From Linyphia triangularis (lineage: Eukaryota; Arthropoda; Arachnida; Araneae; Linyphiidae), in contig CAXBTE010000023.1 in the NCBI GenBank assembly GCA_963978545.1, forward strand, positions 1 through 64,000: a DNA stretch of 64,000 nucleotides. Direction: 5' to 3'. Each line of letters begins with the position of its first letter. Position 1 is the first letter of the stretch. The notes under the pieces were generated by a model, which saw only the letters and a list, made by a program, of their open reading frames with translations, did not search any database and was not told the origin of the DNA. The position numbers were made by a program, and so were the translations under genes. Positions 51,801-64,000 of this stretch are shown here, piece after piece.

Positions 51801-54800
51801 GTTGCCGAAACTCAATGTTCTTGACGAGAGGATAGCTTCTCCATATAGGTTTAGGAAAACCGCGTAAAAATAGAAAATTGTGAAATAGTCCACTTGCCTT
51901 AATTAATTTAGGAAATTTAAATCTTAATTTTACATTTATTTGGAAAAAGTAAATGTTTATAATTTTTCTGATAGGATAAAATAAAAAAATAATCATTGAA
52001 ATATATAAGGTTTTAGGCGGGTTCCAACTAGAATCGACTTCCAGATTTGGGCTAGGCATCGCTTGGACTCAGCGTACTATACGTGGGAACGCGAAGCCGA
52101 CACTCATTTAGCGGAAGGAGAGGACAGTTTCCAGTTAATTTCAATTTAATTAGACAAGTTAGGGCTAGAATCAAATCTTGAACTGAGTGTAGGCGATGAG
52201 CGTGTTGCCGAAACTCAATGTTCTTGAGGAGAGGATAGCTTCCCCATATAGGTTTAGGAAAACCGCTTAAAAATAGATAATTGTGAAATTGTCCACATGC
52301 TTTAACTAAATTAGGAAATTTCAAATCTTAAATTTACCTTCAATTATAAAATGTTAATCAGTAAAATTTATCTGATAGGATACAATTAAACAAATTAATT
52401 CAGCAGGTTAGTGCTAGAATCAAATCTTGAACAGAGTGTAGGCGATGAGCGTGTTGCCGAAACTCAATGTTCTTGACGAGAGGATAGCTTCCCCATATAG
52501 GTTTAGGAAAACCGCGTAAAAATAGAAAATTGAGAAATAGTCCACTTGCCTTAACTAAATTAGGAAATTTAAATCTTAATTTTACATTTATCTGGAAAAA
52601 GTATATGTTATAATTTTTCTGATAGGATAAAATAAAAAAAAATAATCATTGAAATATATAAGTTGTCCAGGCAAATTACAATCAAAATTGAGAATGCGAC
52701 CTCGAAAATGTTTGCGTGGGAGGTAGAGGGTGGTGCAAACAGTTTTTCTAACATATGCCATTGTCCATAACGACGTTTAGTTAAAATATAAATATTACAT
52801 TGTATAGTTGTCAAAACATTTTATTGAAATTGATTAAAAAAGTAGTTTTAGGCGGGTTCCAACTAGAATCGACTTGCAGATTTGGGCTAGGCATTGCTTG
52901 GACTCAGCGTACTATACGTGGGGACGCGAAGCCGACACTCATTTCTCGGAAGGAGAGGACAGTTTCCAGTTAATTTAAATTTAATTAGACAAGTTAGGGC
53001 TAGAATCAAATCTTGAACAGAGTGTAGGCGATGAGCGTGTTGCCGAAACTCAATGTTCTTGACGAGAGGATAGCTTCTCCATATAGGTTTAGGAAAACCG
53101 CGTAAAAATAGAAAATTGTGAAATAGTCCACTTGCCTTAATTAATTTAGGAAATTTAAATCTTAATTTTACATTTATTTGGAAAAAGTAAATGTTTATAA
53201 TTTTTCTGATAGGATAAAATAAAAAAATAATCATTGAAATATATAAGGTTTTAGGCGGGTTCCAACTAGAATCGACTTCCAGATTTGGGCTAGGCATCGC
53301 TTGGACTCAGCGTACTATACGTGGGAACGCGAAGCCGACACTCATTTAGCGGAAGGAGAGGACAGTTTCCAGTTAATTTCAATTTAATTAGACAAGTTAG
53401 GGCTAGAATCAAATCTTGAACTGAGTGTAGGCGATGAGCGTGTTGCCGAAACTCAATGTTCTTGAGGAGAGGATAGCTTCCCCATATAGGTTTAGGAAAA
53501 CCGCTTAAAAATAGATAATTGTGAAATTGTCCACATGCTTTAACTAAATTAGGAAATTTCAAATCTTAAATTTACCTTCAATTATAAAATGTTAATCAGT
53601 AAAATTTATCTGATAGGATACAATTAAACAAATTAATTCAGCAGGTTAGTGCTAGAATCAAATCTTGAACAGAGTGTAGGCGATGAGCGTGTTGCCGAAA
53701 CTCAATGTTCTTGACGAGAGGATAGCTTCCCCATATAGGTTTAGGAAAACCGCGTAAAAATAGAAAATTGTGAAATAGTCCACTTGCCTTAACTAAATTA
53801 GGAAATTTAAATCTTAATTTTACATTTATTTGGAAAAAGTAAATGTTTATAATTTTTCTGATAGGATAAAATAAAAAATGAAAAAAAAATAATCATTGAA
53901 ATATATAAGTTGTCCAGGCAAATTACAATCAAAATTGAGAACGCGACCTCGAAAATGTTTGCGTGGGAGGTAGAGGGTGGTGCAAACAGTTTTTCTAACA
54001 TATGCCATTGTCCATAACGACGTTTAGTTAAAATATAAATATTACATTGTATAGTTGTCAAAACATTTTATTGAAATTGATTAAAAAAGTAGTTTTAGGC
54101 GGGTTCCAACTAGAATCGACTTCCAGATTTGGGCTAGGCATTGCTTGGACTCAGCGTACTATACGTGGGGACGCGAAGCCGACACTCATTTCTCGGAAGG
54201 AGAGGACAGTTTCCAGTTAATTTAAATTTAATTAGACAAGTTAGGGCTAGAATCAAATCTTGAACAGTGTGTAGGCGATGAGCGTGTTGCCGAAACTCAA
54301 TGTTCTTGACGAGAGGATAGCTTCTCCATATAGGTTTAGGAAAACCGCGTAAAAATAGAAAATTGTGAAATAGTCCACTTGCCTTAATTAATTTAGGAAA
54401 TTTAAATCTTAATTTTACATTTATTTGGAAAAAGTAAATGTTTATAATTTTTCTGATAGGATAAAATAAAAAAATAATCATTGAAATATATAAGGTTTTA
54501 GGCGGGTTCCAACTAGAATCGACTTCCAGATTTGGGCTAGGCATTGCTTGGACTCAGCGTACTATACGTGGGGACGCGAAGCCGACACTCATTTCTCGGA
54601 AGGAGAGGACAGTTTCCAGTTAATTTAAATTTAATTAGACAAGTTAGGGCTAGAATCAAATCTTGAACTGAGTGTAGGCGATGAGCGTGTTGCCGAAACT
54701 CAATGTTCTTGAGGAGAGGATAGCTTCCCCATATAGGTTTAGGAAAACCGCGTAAAAATAGAAAATTGTGAAATAGTCCACTTGCCTTAACTAAATTAGG

Positions 54801-57350
54801 AAATTTAAATCTTAATTTTACATTTATTTGGAAAAAGTAAATGTTATAATTTTTCTGATAGGATAAAATAAAAAAAACTAATCATTGAAATATATAAGTT
54901 GTCCAGGCAAATTACAATCAAAATTGAGAACGCGACCTCGAAAATGTTTGCGTGGGAGGTAGAGGGTGGTGCAAACAGTTTTTCTAACATATGCCATTGT
55001 CCATAACGACGTTTAGTTAAAATATAAATATTACATTGTATAGTTGTCAAAACATTTTATTGAAATTGATTAAAAAAGTAGTTTTAGGCGGGTTCCAACT
55101 AGAATCCACTTCCAGATTTGGGCTAGGCATTGCTTGGACTCAGCGTACTATACGTGGGGACGCGAAGCCGACACTCATTTCTCGGAAGGAGAGGACAGTT
55201 TCCAGTTAATTTCAATTTAATTAGACAAGTTAGGGCTAGAATCAAATCTTGAACTGAGTGTAGGCGATGAGCGTGTTGCCGAAACTCAATGTTCTTGAGG
55301 AGAGGATAGCTTCCCCATATAGGTTTAGGAAAACCGCTTAAAAATAGATAATTGTGAAATTGTCCACATGCTTTAACTAAATTAGGAAATTTCAAATCTT
55401 AAATTTACTTTCAATTATAAAATGTTAATCAGTAAAATTTATCTGATAGGATACAATTAAACAAATTAATTCAGCAGGTTAGTGCTAGAATCAAATCTTG
55501 AACAGAGTGTAGGCGATGAGCGTGTTGCCGAAACTCAATGTTCTTGACGAGAGGATAGCTTCCCCATATAGGTTTAGGAAAACCGCGTAAAAATAGAAAA
55601 TTGTGAAATAGTCCACTTGCCTTAACTAAATTAGGAAATTTAAATCTTAATTTTACATTTATTTGGAAAAAGTAAATGTTTATAATTTTTCTGATAGGAT
55701 AAAATAAAAAATGAAAAAAAAATAATCATTGAAATATATAAGTTGTCCAGGCAAATTACAATCAAAATTGAGAACGCGACCTCGAAAATGTTTGCGTGGG
55801 AGGTAGAGGGTGGTGCAAACAGTTTTTCTAACATATGCCATTGTCCATAACGACGTTTAGTTAAAATATAAATATTACATTGTATAGTTGTCAAAACATT
55901 TTATTGAAATTGATTAAAAAAGTAGTTTTAGGCGGGTTCCAACTAGAATCAACTTCCAGATTTGGGCTAGGCATTGCTTGGACTCAGCGTACTATACGTG
56001 GGGACGCGAAGCCGACACTCATTTCTCGGAAGGAGAGGACAGTTTCCAGTTAATTTCAATTTAATTAGACAAGTTAGGGCTAGAATCAAATCTTGAACTG
56101 AGTGTAGGCGATGAGCGTGTTGCCGAAACTCAATGTTCTTGAGGAGAGGATAGCTTCCCCATATAGGTTTAGGAAAACCGTTTAAAAATAGATAATTGTG
56201 AAATTGTCCACATGCTTTAACTAAATTAGGAAATTTCAAATCTTAAATTTACCTTCAATTATAAAATGTTAATCAGTAAAATTTATCTGATAGGATACAA
56301 TTAAACAAATTAATTCAGCAGGTTAGTGCTAGAATCAAATCTTGAACAGAGTGTAGGCGATGAGCGTGTTGCCGAAACTCAATGTTCTTGACGAGAGGAT
56401 AGCTTCCCCATATAGGTTTAGGAAAACCGCGTAAAAATAGAAAATTGTGAAATAGTCCACTTGCCTTAACTAAATTAGGAAATTTAAATCTTAATTTTAC
56501 ATTTATTTGGAAAAAGTAAATGTTATAATTTTTCTGTTAGGATAAAATAAAAAAAAATAATCATTGAAATATATAAGTTGTCTAGGCAAATTACAATCAA
56601 AATTGAGAACGCGACCTCGAAAATGTTTGCGTGGGAGGTAGAGGGTGGTGCAAACAGTTTTTCTAACATATGCCATTGTCCATAACGACGTTTAGTTAAA
56701 ATATAAATATTACATTGTATAGTTGTCAAAACATTTTATTGAAATTGATTAAAAAAGTAGTTTTAGGCGGGTTCCAACTAGAATCGACTTCCAGATTTGG
56801 GCTAGGCATTGCTTGGACTCAGCGTACTATACGTGGGGACGCGAAGCCGAAACTCATTTCTCGGAAGGAGAGGACAGTTTCCAGTTAATTTAAATTTAAT
56901 TAGACAAGTTAGGGCTAGAATCAAATCTTGAACCGAGTGTAGGCGATGAGCGTGTTGCCGAAACTCAATGTTCTTGAGGAGAGGATAGCTTCCCCATATA
57001 GGTTTAGGAAAACCGCTTAAAAATAGATAATTGTGAAATTGTCCACATGCTTTAACTAAATTAGGAAATTTTAAATCTTAAATTTACCTTCAATTATAAA
57101 ATGTTAATCAGTAAAATTTATCTGATAGGATACAATTAAACAAATTAATTCAGCAGGTTAGTGCTAGAATCAAATCTTGAACAGAGTGTAGGCGATGAGC
57201 GTGTTGCCGAAACTCAATGTTCTTGACGAGAGGATAGCTTCCCCATATAGGTTTAGGAAAACCGCGTAAAAATAGAAAATTGTGAAATAGTCCACTTGCC
57301 TTAACTAAATTAGGAAATTTAAATCTTAATTTTACATTTATTTGGAAAAA
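48854..57350 (+). repeat. Mosaic of earlier array segments
   Basis: From 48.85 to about 53.6 kb the order of variants follows 30.45-35.2 kb at an offset of 18,402 bp. From about 53.8 to 56.6 kb it follows 37.3-40.1 kb at an offset of 16,483 bp, so about 1.9 kb present in the first copy is missing. One 835-bp unit at 56.8 kb resembles the unit at 31.58 kb, and then the sequence resumes the 25.4-kb type. A 5-bp deletion (GTCAAATTAC for GTCCAGGCAAATTAC) at about 48929 is private to this copy. Confidence 0.8.
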
Positions 57351-60300
57351 GTAAATGTTATAATTTTTCTGATAGGATAAAATAAAAAAAAATAATCATT
57401 GAAATATATAAGTTGTCCAGGCAAATTACAATCAAAATTGAGAACGCGACCTCGAAAATGTTTGCGTGGGAGGTAGAGGGTGGTGCAAACAGTTTTTCTA
57501 ACATATGCCATTGTCCATAACGACGTTTAGTTAAAATATAAATATTACATTGTATAGTTGTCAAAACATTTTATTGAAATTGATTAAAAAAGTAGTTTTA
57601 GGCGGGTTCCAACTAGAATCGACTTCCAGATTTGGGCTAGGCATTGCTTGGACTCAGCGTACTATACGTGGGAACGCGAAGCCGACACTCATTTAGCGGA
57701 AGGAGAGGACAGTTTCCAGTTAATTTAAATTTAATTAGACAAGTTAGGGCTAGAATCAAATCTTGAACTGAGTGTAGGCGATGAGCGTGTTGCCGAAACT
57801 CAATGTTCTTGAGGAGAGGATAGCTTCCCCATATAGGTTTAGGAAAACCGCTTAAAAATAGATAATTGTGAAATTGTCCACATGCTTTAACTAAATTACG
57901 AAATTTCAAATCTTAAATTTACCTTCAATTATAAAATGTTAATCAGTAAAATTTATCTGATAGGATACAATCAAACAAATTAATTCAGCAGGTTAGTGCT
58001 AGAATCAAATCTTGAACAGAGTGTAGGCGATGAGCGTGTTGCCGAAACTCAATGTTCTTGACGAGAGGATAGCTTCCCCATATAGGTTTAGGAAAACCGC
58101 GTAAAAATAAAAAATTGTGAAATAGTCCACTTGCCTTAACTAAATTAGGAAATTTAAATCTTAATTTTACATTTATTTGGAAAAAGTAAATGTTATAATT
58201 TTTCTGATAGGATAAAATAAAAAAAACTAATCATTGAAATATATAAGTTGTCCAGGCAAATTACAATCAAAATTGAGAACGCGACCTCGAAAATGTTTGC
58301 GTGGGAGGTAGAGGGTGGTGCAAACAGTTTTTCTAACATATGCCATTGTCCATAACGACGTTTAGTTAAAATATAAATATTACATTGTATAGTTGTCAAA
58401 ACATTTTATTGAAATTGATTAAAAAAGTAGTTTTAGGCGGGTTCCAACTAGAATCCACTTCCAGATTTGGGCTAGGCATTGCTTGGACTCAGCGTACTAT
58501 ACGTGGGGACGCGAAGCCGACACTCATTTCTCGGAAGGAGAGGACAGTTTCCAGTTAATTTAAATTTAATTAGACAAGTTAGGGCTAGAATCAAATCTTG
58601 AACTGAGTGTAGGCGATGAGCGTGTTGCTGAAACTCAAACTTCTTGAGGAGAGGATAGCTTCCCCATATATGTTTAGGAAAATACCGTAAAAATAGATAA
58701 TTGTGAAATTGTCCACATGCTTTAACTAAATTAGGAAATTTCAAATCTTAAATTTACCTTCAATTATAAAATGTTAATCAGTAAAATTTATCTGATAGGA
58801 TACAATTAAACAAATTAATTCAGCAGGTTAGTGCTAGAATCAAATCTTGAACAGAGTGTAGGCGATGAGCGTGTTGCCGAAACTCAATGTTCTTGACGAG
58901 AGGATAGCTTCCCCATATAGGTTTAGGAAAACCGCGTAAAAATAGAAAATTGTGAAATAGTCAACTTGCCTTAACTAAATTAGGAAATTTAAATCTTAAT
59001 TTTACATTTATTTGGAAAAAGTAAATGTTTATAATTTTTCTGATAGGATAAAATAAAAAAAAAAAAAAATAATCATTGAAATATATAAGGTTTTAGGCGG
59101 GTTCCAACTAGAATCGACTTCCAGATTTGGGCTAGGCATTGCTTGGACTCAGCGTACTATACGTGGGGACGCGAAGCCGACACTCATTTCTCGGAAGGAG
59201 AGGACAGTTTCCAGTTAATTTAAATTTAATTAGACAAGTTAGGGCTAGAATCAAATCTTGAACTGAGTGTAGGCGATGAGCGTGTTGCTGAAACTCAAAC
59301 TTCTTGAGGAGAGGATAGCTTCCCCATATATGTTTAGGAAAATACCGTAAAAATAGATAATTGTGAAATTGTCCACATGCTTTAACTAAATTAGGAAATT
59401 TCAAATCTTAAATTTACCTTCAATTATAAAATGTTAATCAGTAAAATTTATCTGATAGGATACAATTAAACAAATTAATTCAGCAGGTTAGTGCTAGAAT
59501 CAAATCTTGAACAGAGTGTAGGCGATGAGCGTGTTGCCGAAACTCAATGTTCTTGAGGAGAGGATAGCTCACCCAAATGTGTTTAGGAAAACCGCGTAAA
59601 AATTGATCATTGTGAAATGGTCCACTTGCCTTAACTAAATTAGGAAATTTTATATCTTAATTTAACATTTGATTGGAAAACGTTATTATTTACAATTTAT
59701 CTGATAGGATAAAATAAAACAATCATTGAAAAATATAAGCTATCCAGACACATCGCAATTAAAAGTGAGAACGCGACCTCTAAACTGTTTGCGTGGGAGG
59801 TAGAGGGTGGTGCAAACAGTTTTCTAACAAATGCCCTTTGGTAAGATATCCGATATGTTCAATTTTAATAAGTTGGCTAGGTGTTATTTACTTGCTAAAA
59901 TTTATTTCTTTGTAGCTCAGAAATATTGTCCTTAACAACGTTTAATTTAAATACAAATATTACATTATAGAGTTGTCAAAACATTTTTTTTGTTATATAA
60001 GAAAAAAAAATTGTATTTTTTTATCACTGATTAAAAAAGTACTGTTAGGCGGGTTAAAACTAGAATCGACTTCCAGATTTGGGCTAGGCATCGCTTGGAC
60101 TCAGCGTACTATACGTGGGGACGTGAAGCCGACACTCATTTCTCGGAAGGAGAGGACAGTTTCCAGTTAATTTAAATTTAATTAGACAAGTTAGGGCTAG
60201 AATCAAATCTTGAACTGAGTGTAGGCGATGAGCGTGTTGCCGAAACTCAATGTTCTTGAGGAGAGGATAGCTTCCCCATATAGGTTTAGGAAAACTGCTT

Positions 60301-63300
60301 AAAAATAGATAATTGTGAAATTGTCCACATGCTTTAACTAAATTAGGAAATTTCAAATCTTAAATTTACCTTCAATTATAAAATGTTAATCAGTAAAATT
60401 TATCTGATAGGATACAATTAAACAAATTAATTCAGCAGGTTAGTGCTAGAATCAAATCTTGAACAGAGTGTAGGCGATGAGCGTGTTGCCGAAACTCAAT
60501 GTTCTTGACGAGAGAATAGCTTCCCCATATAGGTTTAGGAAAACCGCGTAAAAATAGAAAATTGTGAAATAGTCCACTTGCCTTAACTAAATTAGGAAAT
60601 TTAAATCTTAATTTTACATTTATTTGGAAAAAGTAAATGTTATAATTTTTCTGATAGGATAAAATAAAAAAAAATAATCATTGAAATATATAAGTTGTCC
60701 AGGCAAATTACAATCAAAATTGAGAACGCGACCTCGAAAATGTTTGCGTGGGAGGTAGAGGGTGGTGCAAACAGTTTTTCTAACATATGCCATTGTCCAT
60801 AACGACGTTTAGTTAAAATATAAATATTACATTGTATAGTTGTCAAAACATTTTATTGAAATTGATTAAAAAAGTAGTTTTAGGCGGGTTCCAACTAGAA
60901 TCGACTTCCAGATTTGGGCTAGGCATTGCTTGGACTCAGCGTACTATACGTGGGGACGCGAAGCCGAAACTCATTTCTCGGAAGGAGAGGACAGTTTCCA
61001 GTTAATTTAAATTTAATTAGACAAGTTAGGGCTAGAATCAAATCTTGAACTGAGTGTAGGCGATGAGCGTGTTGCCGAAACTCAATGTTCTTGAGGAGAG
61101 GATAGCTTCCCCATATAGGTTTAGGAAAACCGCTTAAAAATAGATAATTGTGAAATTGTCCACATGCTTTAACTAAATTACGAAATTTCAAATCTTAAAT
61201 TTACCTTCAATTATAAAATGTTAATCAGTAAAATTTATCTGATAGGATACAATTAAACAAATTAATTCAGCAGGTTAGTGCTAGAATCAAATCTTGAACA
61301 GAGTGTAGGCGATGAGCGTGTTGCCGAAACTCAATGTTCTTGAGGAGAGGATAGCTCACCCAAATGTGTTTAGGAAAACCGCGTAAAAATTGATCATTGT
61401 GAAATGGTCCACTTGCCTTAACTAAATTAGGAAATTTTATATCTTAATTTAACATTTGATTGGAAAACGTTATTATTTACAATTTATCTGATAGGATAAA
61501 ATAAAACAATCATTGAAAAATATAAGCTATCCAGACACATCGCAATTAAAAGTGAGAACGCGACCTCTAAACTGTTTGCGTGGGAGGTAGAGGGTGGTGC
61601 AAACAGTTTTCTAACAAATGCCCTTTGGTAAGATATCCGATATGTTCAATTTTAATAAGTTGGCTAGGTGTTATTTACTTGCTAAAATTTATTTCTTTGT
61701 AGCTCAGAAATATTGTCCTTAACAACGTTTAATTTAAATACAAATATTACATTATAGAGTTGTCAAAACATTTTTTTTGTTATATAAGAAAAAAAAATTG
61801 TATTTTTTTATCACTGATTAAAAAAGTACTGTTAGGCGGGTTAAAACTAGAATCGACTTCCAGATTTGGGCTAGGCATCGCTTGGACTCAGCGTACTATA
61901 CGTGGGGACGTGAAGCCGACACTCATTTCTCGGAAGGAGAGGACAGTTTCCAGTTAATTTAAATTTAATTAGACAAGTTAGGGCTAGAATCAAATCTTGA
62001 ACTGAGTGTAGGCGATGAGCGTGTTGCCGAAACTCAATGTTCTTGACGAGAGGATAGCTTCCCCATATAGGTTTAGGAAAACCGCGTAAAAATAGAAAAT
62101 TGTGAAATAGTCCACTTGCCTTAACTAAATTAGGAAATTTAAATCTTAATTTTACATTTATTTGGAAAAAGTAAATGTTTATAATTTTTCTGATAGGATA
62201 AAATAAAAAATGAAAAAAAAATAATCATTGAAATATATAAGTTGTCCAGGCAAATTACAATCAAAATTGAGAACGCGACCTCGAAAATGTTTGCGTGGGA
62301 GGTAGAGGGTGGTGCAAACAGTTTTTCTAACATATGCCATTGTCCATAACGACGTTTAGTTAAAATATAAATATTACATTGTATAGTTGTCAAAACATTT
62401 TATTGAAATTGATTAAAAAAGTAGTTTTAGGCGGGTTCCAACTAGAATCAACTTCCAGATTTGGGCTAGGCATTGCTTGGACTCAGCGTACTATACGTGG
62501 GGACGCGAAGCCGACACTCATTTCTCGGAAGGAGAGGACAGTTTCCAGTTAATTTCAATTTAATTAGACAAGTTAGGGCTAGAATCAAATCTTGAACTGA
62601 GTGTAGGCGATGAGCGTGTTGCCGAAACTCAATGTTCTTGAGGAGAGGATAGCTTCCCCATATAGGTTTAGGAAAACCGCTTAAAAATAGATAATTGTGA
62701 AATTGTCCACATGCTTTAACTAAATTAGGAAATTTCAAATCTTAAATTTACCTTCAATTATAAAATGTTAATCAGTAAAATTTATCTGATAGGATACAAT
62801 TAAACAAATTAATTCAGCAGGTTAGTGCTAGAATCAAATCTTGAACAGAGTGTAGGCGATGAGCGTGTTGCCGAAACTCAATGTTCTTGACGAGAGGATA
62901 GCTTCCCCATATAGGTTTAGGAAAACCGCGTAAAAATAGAAAATTGTGAAATAGTCCACTTGCCTTAACTAAATTAGGAAATTTAAATCTTAATTTTACA
63001 TTTATTTGGAAAAAGTAAATGTTATAATTTTTCTGTTAGGATAAAATAAAAAAAAATAATCATTGAAATATATAAGTTGTCTAGGCAAATTACAATCAAA
63101 ATTGAGAACGCGACCTCGAAAATGTTTGCGTGGGAGGTAGAGGGTGGTGCAAACAGTTTTTCTAACATATGCCATTGTCCATAACGACGTTTAGTTAAAA
63201 TATAAATATTACATTGTATAGTTGTCAAAACATTTTATTGAAATTGATTAAAAAAGTAGTTTTAGGCGGGTTCCAACTAGAATCGACTTCCAGATTTGGG

Positions 63301-64000
63301 CTAGGCATTGCTTGGACTCAGCGTACTATACGTGGGGACGCGAAGCCGAAACTCATTTCTCGGAAGGAGAGGACAGTTTCCAGTTAATTTAAATTTAATT
63401 AGACAAGTTAGGGCTAGAATCAAATCTTGAACCGAGTGTAGGCGATGAGCGTGTTGCCGAAACTCAATGTTCTTGAGGAGAGGATAGCTTCCCCATATAG
63501 GTTTAGGAAAACCGCTTAAAAATAGATAATTGTGAAATTGTCCACATGCTTTAACTAAATTAGGAAATTTTAAATCTTAAATTTACCTTCAATTATAAAA
63601 TGTTAATCAGTAAAATTTATCTGATAGGATACAATTAAACAAATTAATTCAGCAGGTTAGTGCTAGAATCAAATCTTGAACAGAGTGTAGGCGATGAGCG
63701 TGTTGCCGAAACTCAATGTTCTTGACGAGAGGATAGCTTCCCCATATAGGTTTAGGAAAACCGCGTAAAAATAGAAAATTGTGAAATAGTCCACTTGCCT
63801 TAACTAAATTAGGAAATTTAAATCTTAATTTTACATTTATTTGGAAAAAGTAAATGTTATAATTTTTCTGATAGGATAAAATAAAAAAAAATAATCATTG
63901 AAGTATATAAGTTGTCCAGGCAAATTACAATCAAAATTGAGAACGCGACCTCGAAAATGTTTGCGTGGGAGGTAGAGGGTGGTGCAAACAGTTTTTCTAA
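57351..64000 (+). repeat. Large duplicated block, copy 3 (truncated by the window end)
   Basis: Unit variants follow those of 40.1-44.6 kb at an offset of 17,318 bp, up to the fused b/c module at 61984. After that they follow at 17,069 bp, the 249-bp difference being the lost module. The array is still running at position 64000. Confidence 0.85.
61984..62441 (+). repeat. Fused b/c module; unit short by one 249-bp module
   Basis: The unit that should follow the duplication pattern of 44.5-45.4 kb is 249 bp shorter here. The module begins like b (TTAGGGCTAGAATC, GAACTGAG) and continues like c (GACGAGAGG, CCGCGTAAAAATAG). It is the reciprocal type of product to the extra b module at 36085. It gives an a-to-a spacing of 595 bp. 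Confidence 0.85.

Larger units (their letters stand above)
16801..64000 (+). repeat. Homogenised modular satellite array, continuing past the window
   Basis: About 63 copies of the a-module landmark (GCTTGGACTCAGCG) occur, almost identical to one another, all in one orientation. Spacings between successive landmarks are mostly 835 bp, with others of 403, 586, 595, 660, 836, 839, 844, 952 and 1084 bp. All are explained by a few modules: a (137 bp), b (249 bp), c (449 bp), c' (about 566 bp) and truncated c (about 266-274 bp). No transposase, reverse transcriptase or other gene interrupts it. The many small minus-strand frames (68, 75, 84, 90, 115 and 136 codons) and the 65-codon plus-strand frame are readings of these modules. 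Truncations and A-run changes alter them freely, so I do not call them genes. The right end is not in the window. Confidence 0.95.

Noticed and set aside
17000..64000. CRISPR array
   Set aside because: Repeat units are hundreds of bp long with no short unique spacers and the sequence is eukaryotic in character.
17000..64000. CENP-B box in the satellite
   Set aside because: A CGGG word occurs in the GGCGGGTT part of each unit, but the upstream TTCG at the required spacing is missing. Centromere function cannot be claimed from sequence.
17000..64000. rDNA, histone or other tandem gene cluster
   Set aside because: No rRNA-like or coding core and no conserved long frame was found in the unit.

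Overview
This is a eukaryotic, almost certainly animal, AT-rich window (roughly two thirds A+T by eye) with no protein-coding gene that I can support. DNA transposons with terminal inverted repeats, a tRNA-derived SINE, microsatellites and a very long satellite array suggest an invertebrate, perhaps an arthropod. Nothing fixes the species. All open frames are short, none resembles a known family, and those in the array recur only because the DNA recurs.

Positions 1 to about 15,257 are intergenic or intronic DNA built from decayed repeats. They hold a 494-bp hAT-like MITE with 8-bp target duplications (1668-2161). Two longer elements (3355-5509 and 8496-11389) start with CAGGG, end with CCCTG, and each sits between perfect 5-bp duplications. 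A diverged inverted pair of one repeat lies at about 2826-5770 and 7150-7900, and its left arm is split by the 3355-5509 element. A direct pair of another repeat lies at 60-360 and 11870-12150. A 43-bp tandem repeat (13924-14096) and a five-copy repeat of about 125-150 bp (14261-14880) come just before the array.

From about 15,258 to the right edge (48.7 kb, running out of the window) everything is one satellite family. The first 1.5 kb consists of old, diverged monomers about 650 bp apart, one of them split by a SINE. At about 16.8 kb the array turns abruptly homogeneous. There the unit is modular: subunits a (137 bp), b (249 bp) and c (449 bp) all descend from the same ancestral monomer and make an 835-bp unit. 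Observed spacings of 403, 586, 595, 660, 835, 844, 952 and 1084 bp are explained by leaving out, doubling, lengthening or truncating these modules. I count about 63 a-modules.

A further level lies above this: a 3,046-bp period present about twice at 19.3-25.7 kb, then blocks of about 8.7 kb repeated at offsets of 14,655 and 17,318 bp, with mosaic segments at offsets of 18,402 and 16,483 bp. The switch points fall inside homologous modules, so recent unequal exchange or amplification can be read directly. Most c modules carry a short inverted repeat around a G-rich loop, with an 11-bp perfect stem in the longer c' form. No function can be assigned to the array from sequence alone.
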